A DNA stretch of 64,000 nucleotides from a virus. A program made the position numbers and the translations under genes. The notes beneath the pieces were generated by a model that was not told where the DNA came from, searched no databases, and worked only from the letters and a program-made list of their open reading frames with translations. Numbering within the stretch: position 1 is the stretch's first letter; each line of letters begins with the position of its first letter. Positions 30,781 to 38,300 of this stretch are shown piece by piece. The stretch lies in IMG/VR virus record IMGVR_UViG_3300003322_000628, positions 1 to 64,000 of that record; one strand, 5' to 3'.

Positions 30781-31527
30781 ATCCGTATACTGTCTCTAGA
30801 CATTGAAAATAGCTTTCTAGTATCCGGCACTTGGGGCTTGTGGGGACAAAACATTTCCATAGATCAGCTTTTCGATCATGGTAAAGTATTGTGCTTTGCC
30901 GCTAAGTGGATGGACAAAAAGGCTGTCGTATTCAAACGATTCGACGAGCCCAACTTCCTCGAAACAATACATAGCCTTTTAGATGAGGCGGATGTTGTAC
31001 TATCGTACAACGGTAAGCGGCATGATATTCCCATGCTGAATAGGGAATTTCTAAAGGCCGGCCTTACACCTCCAAGTCCATACAAACAGATTGATTTGTT
31101 TGAGACTGTCAAGAAGGCGTTCAAGTTTCCTAGTAACAAGCTACAGCATGTTTCAAAGGAACTTGGTATTGGTGAGAAAGTAGACCATGAAGGATTTGGC
31201 CTTTGGGTCAAATGCCTACAGGGCGATGCAGCATCTTGGGCTGTTATGAAGAAGTATAACATCCAAGACGTAAAGCTACTTGAGAAGCTTTACAATTCGC
31301 TGCAGCCGTGGGTAGCCAACCACCCCAATCACAATCTGTACGGTAGAGTAGGGGTGTGCCCGCATTGTGGCAGTAAGCATGTACAAAGCCGAGGAACATA
31401 CAAGACACAGACAGCCATCTATAAGCGACTGCATTGTCAGGATTGCGGAGCATGGAGCCGTAGCCGGTACACGGAAGTTGAAAAAGAGCTACGCGAAACC
31501 GTATACACAGGAGTTAGCCTATCGTAA
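30781..31527 (+). CDS. DEDD-type exonuclease with C-terminal zinc ribbon, AUC start
   Basis: 248 residues from ATC 30781, which has AAGGA at proper spacing. The frame is closed by TAA at 30775 and the first ATG/GTG/TTG (TTG 30838) would remove exo motif I LSLDIEN (D7, E9). Exo II is SYNGKRHDIPML and exo III YNIQDVKLLEKLY. The C-terminus has a zinc ribbon CPHCGS...CQDCGAWSRSR, which likely binds DNA or RNA. A CTG at 30790 is possible but too far from the ribosome site. Confidence 0.8.
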   Translation: MRILSLDIENSFLVSGTWGLWGQNISIDQLFDHGKVLCFAAKWMDKKAVVFKRFDEPNFLETIHSLLDEADVVLSYNGKRHDIPMLNREFLKAGLTPPSPYKQIDLFETVKKAFKFPSNKLQHVSKELGIGEKVDHEGFGLWVKCLQGDAASWAVMKKYNIQDVKLLEKLYNSLQPWVANHPNHNLYGRVGVCPHCGSKHVQSRGTYKTQTAIYKRLHCQDCGAWSRSRYTEVEKELRETVYTGVSLS

Positions 31528-31688
31528 TGCACCCTAAGTTTGTTAAGCGTATCGCCGATGTGGCAGCTGATCGAATCAAGAAATATGGCTACCAAGTAGC
31601 AAACAAGTGGGCCACGGACTTTCTATCAAAGGAAGACCTACGAGAAGTGAATAAAGAAATCGAACGGAGGAATGGTAAGAAGGTATGA
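31527..31688 (+). CDS. Small hypothetical protein
   Basis: 53 residues, basic and helical; ATG shares a base with the exonuclease stop (TAATG). Ends overlapping the next ATG. Confidence 0.5.
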   Translation: MHPKFVKRIADVAADRIKKYGYQVANKWATDFLSKEDLREVNKEIERRNGKKV

Positions 31689-31813
31689 CGGAACAGCTTC
31701 TAAAGCTTCTGGATGAGGCAGCATCAGAGATGCAGAAGGCAAATAATTGGGCTGGCTATAGCAAGCTAGCTGAAGCGATGAGGCTTCTAGAAAATGCCGA
31801 GAAAGCAGCCTAG
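31685..31813 (+). CDS. Small helical protein
   Basis: 42 residues; ATG overlaps the previous stop (ATGA). One amphipathic helix pair (LLKLLDEAASEMQKA; AEAMRLLENAEKA). Confidence 0.45.
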   Translation: MTEQLLKLLDEAASEMQKANNWAGYSKLAEAMRLLENAEKAA

Positions 31814-32063
31814 CTTACCAACTCCTACGTATTGGGTAGAAAAAACCCCGGACGGGATTCCTCCCTCCGGGGCTCTTTTGCTCATTCGAGGTTTTCGCAA
31901 CTTTGAGGATGAAGAAGAAACATCTCTCTTCATCACTTTAGGAATATACTCAGACAGGCTTCAGATATTCTTAGATGAAACCGACACTGCCATAGAGCAG
32001 GGAGCTACAGTAACGCACTACCACCTAGTACATCATCCAGACGGAACATTGTTCCAGCTCTGA
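31794..32063 (+). CDS. Hypothetical protein, last gene of rightward arm
   Basis: 89 residues from ATG 31794, overlapping the previous gene by 20 bp. The sequence (GALLLIRGFRNFEDEEETSL, then HYHLVHHPDGTLFQL) looks protein-like. It overlaps the 3' end of the leftward o-spanin gene by 31 bp, tail to tail. A strong hairpin lies inside it (31841-31878), which is unusual. Confidence 0.5.
   Translation: MPRKQPSLPTPTYWVEKTPDGIPPSGALLLIRGFRNFEDEEETSLFITLGIYSDRLQIFLDETDTAIEQGATVTHYHLVHHPDGTLFQL
31841..31878. terminator. Bidirectional terminator-like hairpin
   Basis: AAAAA, then stem CCCCGGA/TCCGGGG with an inner GGGA/TCCC stem, then CTCTTTT. It has an A run on one side and T run on the other, so it could stop both converging transcripts. 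It is within the coding frame 31794-32063, encoding TPDGIPPSG. Confidence 0.5.
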
Positions 32064-32311
32064 ATACAATCTATCAGGCCTTTGTGTTTAGCCTGACAAA
32101 TCTTGTAATCTTCCTTAACGCCCTTCGCGTGTATCTTGAATTGTAAGAGGTCTTTGCTAAGTAGCAAAGAAACATCCTCGCACTGTTCTAGATACGCCGG
32201 AGGGCATTCTATTTTCTCACGTACGATTTTAGTTGTTGTAGTCGAGCAGCTCGCTGTCACTGAGATCGCAGCTAGCAGGCTTAGGTACCACAACTGTTTT
32301 AGTGTGTTCAA
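32033..32311 (-). CDS. o-spanin (Rz1-like lipoprotein)
   Basis: 92 residues from TTG 32311. A short signal peptide ends in the lipobox VTAS-C, so a lipid-anchored outer-membrane subunit is predicted. It overlaps the i-spanin gene by 83 bp in another frame, the classic nested Rz/Rz1 layout. Together they fuse inner and outer membranes at lysis. It contains a palindrome copy (32154-32167). Confidence 0.8.
   Translation of the reverse strand: MNTLKQLWYLSLLAAISVTASCSTTTTKIVREKIECPPAYLEQCEDVSLLLSKDLLQFKIHAKGVKEDYKICQAKHKGLIDCIQSWNNVPSG
32154..32167. repeat. TTGCTA-AG-TAGCAA palindrome in coding
   Basis: Perfect copy inside the o-spanin gene; on the coding strand it reads Leu-Leu-Leu-Ser-Lys. Confidence 0.9.
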
Positions 32312-32549
32312 TTACTTTCACCTTACCTTCTTTCAAGGAGTCGATATGTTTCTGAGCATCCAGAGCTTCTTTTACAGCCTGTTCTTTCTCAGCCTCGTAG
32401 CGCTTTTTATCCCGTTCATTTTGCTCGGCGGCCTTATCTGCCTGAGCTTGAATGCACTCGTCTCTGCCGGCGTAATATTGATGCGTGCGATCCGTGTACC
32501 AACTACACCCAAGAACGATAGCTAATGCAATATACAGATATTTCATCAT
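32229..32549 (-). CDS. i-spanin (Rz-like)
   Basis: 106 residues (ATG 32549; ATG 32546 also fits, overlapping the previous stop). N-terminal transmembrane anchor ([14 protein letters not shown]) and a long periplasmic coiled coil ([19 protein letters not shown]). Partner of the o-spanin nested in its 3' part. Confidence 0.78.
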   Translation of the reverse strand: MMKYLYIALAIVLGCSWYTDRTHQYYAGRDECIQAQADKAAEQNERDKKRYEAEKEQAVKEALDAQKHIDSLKEGKVKVIEHTKTVVVPKPASCDLSDSELLDYNN

Positions 32550-33952
32550 GATAATGTCACCTTAGCTATGCCGCCAGCCCCCCCAGATGCTCCGACAGCT
32601 GCGCTTCCTGCAGCATAGTCTGCAAATCCTACAGTTCCTGTAGTCATATTACAAGTGATAATTTTACCACTACCAGCACCGGGAGCCCCATTCCCGGGCA
32701 ATCCTGTCCCAGTTCCAGTTCCGCCATTGCCGCCGGTGCCACCACTTGCATCAAAGAAATCAGGCACGGAGGGTCCTGTTAATTTTCCGTACACGCAGCG
32801 GATAGGGCCTCCTCCTCCTGCGCCTCCCCCGCCGCCGCCACCAACATTACCACCAGACGTGCCGAAGTTCGCGCCGTTACCACCATTTCCACCGACCGCA
32901 ACTACTCCCCCAGACGGAGTACTGGCATCCGTTATGATTTCTCCAAACTTCAAATCCATTCCTACGGCACCATAGGCGGGACCGCCCCCACCACCACCAT
33001 TTCGTGTGCCATCCCCCGTACCACCCGTACCTCCAGATGCACCGCCACCGCCTCCGATTCTTGAGCCCGTATCTGTGAATAGTCGAACAAAGAAACTAGC
33101 GAGAATTCCAAATCTGGTGTTTGTTCCTACAGTCCCGGATGTTCCGGGTGTACCTGTCGATCCGGCCCCGCCTTGTCCACCACGAGAACCTGTCCCGCCC
33201 CAAACATTGGATGCTGCACCAATGCTTGTCCCATTACTGGAATTGCCGGTGGCTACACCATTAGTTGCGGCCGTGGGCGATGGGCCCGGAGTAGCAAAGT
33301 ATTGGTTGCCCGTGTTAGGAATAGCACCGACCGCGCCTGCACCTGCATTGGAGGAATTACCTCCATTACCGGAGCTTCCAGAGATTACTCCATAAAAACC
33401 GGAAGTACGATCCCAAGATTTTGCTGATAGTTCATATGTGTCAGGGCGAAGAGTAATTCCTGTTGAAATTTTCAGATTGTTAAATGCACTGTGTGCTGTC
33501 AGACGATAAGTAGAGCCTGCCAATACAGCAAATGCAAATGTATTAACGCCATCAAATGTGGCATCGCCATTCTCTTCGGTTCCTCCAAAAACCTCAGCCG
33601 GAACAGTGCCAGACGGCCCGGTTGGCCCCGTAGGGCCCGTGGCCCCGGTTGGGCCGGTAGCTCCAGTTGCTCCAGTAGCTCCTGTAGGGCCCGTAGGCCC
33701 TGTTGGACCAGCAGGTCCTGTCGCGCCTGTAGCTCCGGCTGGACCTGTAGCGCCAGTGGGACCAGTTGCCCCATCGACTCCAGCTGGGCCAGTTGGTCCT
33801 TGAACGCCCTGTCCTATTGCAGCTATTGAGGCTGCTAGTTCGTTGTCTTTAGCAGCTAGCGCATGTAGGATATCGTTGGTATAGTTGCGCTCAACGTCCG
33901 GGTTATTAGTTTTAACTAGTCGAAAGTTGCTGAGATCAATTGGAGCTGGCAT
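32546..33952 (-). CDS. Collagen-like, glycine-rich tail fibre/adhesin
   Basis: 468 residues. N-terminus (about 50) probably attaches to the virion. Residues about 50-115 are Gly-x-Thr/Ala-Gly-Pro collagen-type repeats, forming a trimeric stalk. The distal part is mostly Gly in blocks ([27 protein letters not shown]), resembling polyglycine-II sandwiches of T-even gp38-type adhesins with variable loops between. It likely binds the host receptor. Last virion gene before the spanins. Confidence 0.75.
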   Translation of the reverse strand: MPAPIDLSNFRLVKTNNPDVERNYTNDILHALAAKDNELAASIAAIGQGVQGPTGPAGVDGATGPTGATGPAGATGATGPAGPTGPTGPTGATGATGATGPTGATGPTGPTGPSGTVPAEVFGGTEENGDATFDGVNTFAFAVLAGSTYRLTAHSAFNNLKISTGITLRPDTYELSAKSWDRTSGFYGVISGSSGNGGNSSNAGAGAVGAIPNTGNQYFATPGPSPTAATNGVATGNSSNGTSIGAASNVWGGTGSRGGQGGAGSTGTPGTSGTVGTNTRFGILASFFVRLFTDTGSRIGGGGGASGGTGGTGDGTRNGGGGGGPAYGAVGMDLKFGEIITDASTPSGGVVAVGGNGGNGANFGTSGGNVGGGGGGGAGGGGPIRCVYGKLTGPSVPDFFDASGGTGGNGGTGTGTGLPGNGAPGAGSGKIITCNMTTGTVGFADYAAGSAAVGASGGAGGIAKVTLS

Positions 33953-34215
33953 TACATACCCTTAGCTTTTGTCAGGAAATCATATATCTGAATTCCGAAT
34001 TTGTAAAAGAACATTCCTAGACAGGACACTACGAAAGTTACTCCACCAATGAATCCTTTGTAGCGGGATATCTCTTTCTCTAGTGTAGCAAGGGTACTTG
34101 TCATAGTTTCCAAGCGCTCTATCATGTCCTGCCGCATAGAGGCAGCTGTTTCCATCTCTTGTAGAATATGGTCTATGTTTGCTTCTACAGTAGCAAGTCT
34201 CTCTGGTATAGTCAT
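33952..34215 (-). CDS. XhlA-like coiled-coil membrane protein
   Basis: 87 residues from ATG 34215, which follows GGAGG; the longer frame to 34320 lacks a ribosome site and overlaps the neighbour. A coiled coil ([18 protein letters not shown]) then one transmembrane segment ([17 protein letters not shown]) matches XhlA-type proteins near holins. Role in lysis is plausible. Confidence 0.6.
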   Translation of the reverse strand: MTIPERLATVEANIDHILQEMETAASMRQDMIERLETMTSTLATLEKEISRYKGFIGGVTFVVSCLGMFFYKFGIQIYDFLTKAKGM

Positions 34216-34216
34216 G

Positions 34217-34993
34217 TTAGCCTCCCGGATCACGGCCTTTAACGTAGCCCTGTCCAGAGCCACCAAATCTATTGTAGTTGCCCATAGCTGGACGTACGCC
34301 GTTAATAACGGGCGACCCATTCACCATGAAGTTGCTTACACCTGAAAGGGCGTATCCTCCACCAAAGCCTTCATTCTCTCTACGTTCTTTTAGTGTTGGT
34401 CTATCTATAGGATTGCCTTCGCTATCAATGTTGCCAGCGTAGTAATCCCCGAGTCCTGAGAAGTCCGGCAACACACTGCCGCCCTGATTGTAGTTATATC
34501 CACCATCAGATAAAGAAGGACCTCCTTGTCCAAATTGATAACCTGATGAGTAGGGACCATAATCACTAACCCCATAGCTAACTTCGCCTGTGGAAGGATT
34601 GATGTATGTTCTACCGCCACCACTACCATCAGTGTTGATATCTCCTACAGTTATAGACGTTCCCGGAGAAGCATCTCTATGGAATAGATTGCGCAAGCCA
34701 TTGAAAGCCGGCATGACAATATGCCTATCCACCCAAGGAGCAGCCATAGCCCCTAAAGGCCCGGCAATAGCTCCTCCAATAGCCCTGTCTGCTAGATTGC
34801 GGCCGTAGCCTTTCCATGCGTTTCTATTGCCTCTAGCCATCTGAACAAGCTGACTATCAGCAAAAGGATGCTGACTATTGGCATTGTATATGGAAGGGAT
34901 GGGAACAGGAGACCTAAGCCCTATCTCGGACAAGCCTCTCCCGACCCCCATGTTAAGGCCACCACCAATTATCTGGTCTCTAATATCAGCCAT
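34217..34993 (-). CDS. Putative virion protein, Gly/Tyr-rich
   Basis: 258 residues from ATG 34993; an in-frame TTG at 35008 would add five. Contains a hydrophobic helix (GGAIAGPLGAMAAPWV) and a long Gly/Tyr/Ser-rich disordered region. Gene order between giant virion protein and fibre suggests a structural or ejected protein. Confidence 0.55.
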   Translation of the reverse strand: MADIRDQIIGGGLNMGVGRGLSEIGLRSPVPIPSIYNANSQHPFADSQLVQMARGNRNAWKGYGRNLADRAIGGAIAGPLGAMAAPWVDRHIVMPAFNGLRNLFHRDASPGTSITVGDINTDGSGGGRTYINPSTGEVSYGVSDYGPYSSGYQFGQGGPSLSDGGYNYNQGGSVLPDFSGLGDYYAGNIDSEGNPIDRPTLKERRENEGFGGGYALSGVSNFMVNGSPVINGVRPAMGNYNRFGGSGQGYVKGRDPGG

Positions 34994-35351
34994 AGGGCGC
35001 GTATCCAAATGCTGGCATTACTGCCTGTTGAGGTGGGGCTCTGTTAGTAGGAGGTTGTGCCATAAAAGGCTTAGGCGCTGCTATAGGCTGCTGCGGTAAC
35101 TGCTGTCCTGCGTGCAATTGCTGCAGCATCTGCATAAGCCTAGCCTGCTGACTCATGGGCGGAGCAGGGCCCTGAGCCTGCACAGGCATGGAAGCTTGCA
35201 CAGGCTGCTGGTGAGGGGTGTTGAACAGCGGCATCTGAGGATTGCCTGACCTAGTAGCAAACTGCTCCATTGGTCTATTGCGCACAGCATTGCCATCAGC
35301 ATACTGGCCTCTCATCTGGTACATAGCGGATTGTGGCAAACCGTATGGCAT
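34986..35351 (-). CDS. Putative virion protein, Gln/Pro-rich
   Basis: 121 residues, ATG 35351. Low-complexity Gln, Pro, Met and Ala throughout (LMQMLQQLHAGQQLPQQ). Overlaps the next gene by 8 bp. Likely a disordered minor structural protein. Confidence 0.5.
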   Translation of the reverse strand: MPYGLPQSAMYQMRGQYADGNAVRNRPMEQFATRSGNPQMPLFNTPHQQPVQASMPVQAQGPAPPMSQQARLMQMLQQLHAGQQLPQQPIAAPKPFMAQPPTNRAPPQQAVMPAFGYAPYG

Positions 35352-35361
35352 ATCGTGTTCC

Positions 35362-38300
35362 TTATAGTTCGTCTACATCTACCGTTCTGTATTGACGGAG
35401 AAGAGTATTTAGCTGTGTCATGTTATAGCGAAAGCGTTCTTTTGCTTCCTGTTTCTTATCTTGTGTAGCCCCTAGCATATCCTGCTCTAGGTCCTTCTTC
35501 AAATCAGCCGCTAGTTCTGTAACCTTAAGAGGCTCATTGCGCAGCAATGTGCTTATCATTCCTTCGCTAATTCCAGCCGCCTTCAGGCGTGCTACCAAAT
35601 CCCTCCTAGTCGCACCCTGCTCTTTGGCAGCTTCTACACCAAGCCGTAGTTTTTCATATGGCTTCGCGGCGTCCTTAAGTGTAGATATAAACGCCTTTTC
35701 TAGTCTTTCGGGGCTACTCTCGTAATTGGCTTTCATCAAATCAGCATAGCTATTCTTGGCTTTGTTGATTTCTTTCTTAGCCGACGCGCCTACGAAACTA
35801 CCGACGTCACTAGCAATGTCAAGTTTCTGTGCTCCTATACCACTAGCAACAGCGTACTTTAGAGGCGTGCTTTCTAGCTTATTGGACTGAGCAATATTAG
35901 CTGCTGTTTTAAGAACCAGAGGTTCTGTGGCTGCTATCAGATTGTCCGCCCCTTTAGCAGATACCCCAGCCTTTGTAAGCTGCTCATGCATGAAGTTGTA
36001 AGCATCCTCAGCTGTTCTAGCTGTGCTTGGTTTGCTATCATTCCATACTTTGGATAGAGCCTTCCACATTGTATTGCTAGCCCAAAGGCCAGAGATGTTG
36101 TCGAATGCCTGTTCGGCCTTGTCCTGAGCTTCCTTAGTTTTCCCATTACCAGCTAAAGCAAGAGCTTCGTACAGATGGTTGAGAGGGGTTGTAATAGGAG
36201 CATATGGATTTGGACGAGACAAATCGTAAGCATACTCGCCGTCTTCTGGATGCTCTGGATCAGCCAGAATCATTGAATCCTGACTATTCCAAAACTTATC
36301 CTTGTCCATGTACTTCTTACGCGGGTCATCGTCTGCTAGCTGTGTCGCAGCCAATCCAGCAGCCGCAGCTGCTGCTTTAGCAATAGAAGCAGCATACTTG
36401 TTGTATGCCACCATGCTACCTCCAACCCCAGAAAGTCTAGCAATTCCATGTCTAGCTAAGTCTAGTTGTCCATTAGCAAGTCCGTCGCGTACATCCTGAA
36501 CTCCTACCATGAAGTTGTTTTTAAGAGTACGAGCAACTTCTGAGTAGTAGGTAGCAAAGCGGCTCAATCCAGTTGCTTCTGTGAAGCGTAGTACAGGCGG
36601 AGCCATAGAGGGAGTGATGTTAGTGTCGTTGATACGACGTGCAACAAACTCCTTTAGCTGATCCTCTGACATGTTAATGCCGTGCTTCTCATTGTGTCCT
36701 TTCCAGAAGTCTAGCTCATTATGCCAGTTGGCCATCTTGGTATAGAGGTCCATAGCAGAATACAATTCCTTGTACCCTTCCAAGCCTAGCCTTCCTGCCT
36801 CTCTTACCTTTCCATAAAGCCATTGAACTGGGTTGGGCTTACTATAAGCCTCTTCCATATACTGCTTAATGCGCGAGGCTGCCTTGCTTCCGCGCAGCTC
36901 TTCCATGTGCGAGTATTCAACCAGACCGTAGCGGAAAGCATCACGAGCATCTGGAGATAGGCCAGAGCGCCTATCAGCCAGAGTCGTGTCGATCATCATC
37001 TTGATGCCCTTACCAATGGCTGTCGGGCTAATGTTGCCATTAGACAATAGCTGCATGGGTGAGCCCACGAAGTTGTTAGCGAAGTTGCCAACGTTGCCTA
37101 GCACACTGGCGAGCTTGGTAATACCAGCGATCTTGCGAACTGGCTTAACGGCCCTAGCTGCTAGATTGGCGGCAGCGGACACGCCACTACCATCTGCAAT
37201 CAAACTATCAATCCAGTCTCCCGCCGTCTTATCCATTTGGAATACACTGTCCATTGCCTTCTTAACATCAGGCGTAGTGAACAGTCCCTGAAGCGGGCCC
37301 ATCTTTTCTCCAGTGATTGCTTCATCGTGCGTGCCATTTCTAGCTTCACTGAAAATCTTGCCCATGCCTTCCGCGCGCAGCTGGTTTTGAGCTGCTAGGT
37401 TGGATAGGTAGTTGTACTGTGTACGGACGGTAGCTAGATTGCGGGCAATAGGGTTCTTTAGCTCTCCCCAAAATTGGCGAAGCTCTTCTGGCACATCTCC
37501 TAGTTCTGAATAAATGCCTCCACTGCGACGAAGGTTTCCAAAGTAACGACGCTGCGTGTTCTTCTTGTCTCCAAGGCCAGCAGCTGCCATTACAATATCA
37601 TCCAACACCTTGTCCTTGTCGGCCATCTTCCGCATCTTATCAGCGATAGCCCCCACCATAGCGTCACGGCGAGTGTCACCCTTCAATCCCTTAAGCTGTG
37701 CATCTGCATCCAAGCCTGTGTGAAATTTGTATAGCTGCTCTAGTTCGTCTGTATGACGAGAGGCTAGGTTTTGTACATCGGGCAGCCATGTCTGTTCCAA
37801 ATACTTACGAGCTGTGTCAAAGTCTTTGAAAGCACTCGCTTGTTCCGCCGTTGGTTCTTTGCCAGCAGCTATGGCTTTCTTGGCCTGCTCATAGAGTTTG
37901 GCCTTATCTTTCATGTAGCCTTTGATTTCATTGGCAGCGTAGGCGCGCGTCTGGTAATTGCCGGCGCGTTCAATGATTGTCTGTCCAATCTCTTTCTGCT
38001 TAGCAGTAGCATTTGGATCAAGAGCAATCTGTTCCCCAATCTTCAAAGACCTATCGTAATTGTTAAGCCATTCAGCCTTAACTACTTGCTGAGCAGCAGG
38101 ATCGAGGCGCTTCAAAGAAGCGACGTCTCCTTCCATAGCTCTGCCAATGTCACTCTCGTTTTCTTTGGACGTAACTCTACGTAGGCGCTTAGCACTCTGT
38201 GCTGCCTCTAGCTCTCCTTCGTTGGCTATGCCCTGCTTGGTTTTCTTTGCGTAATGGACGATAGGCTCTATACCTTTGCTACTTAGCAAAGCCTTAGCTG

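Noticed and set aside
33500-33830. Tandem DNA repeat or overlapping plus-strand genes in the Gly/Pro region
   Set aside because: Explained by collagen-like coding repeats of the leftward tail fibre; the plus-strand frames are Pro/Val-rich shadows.
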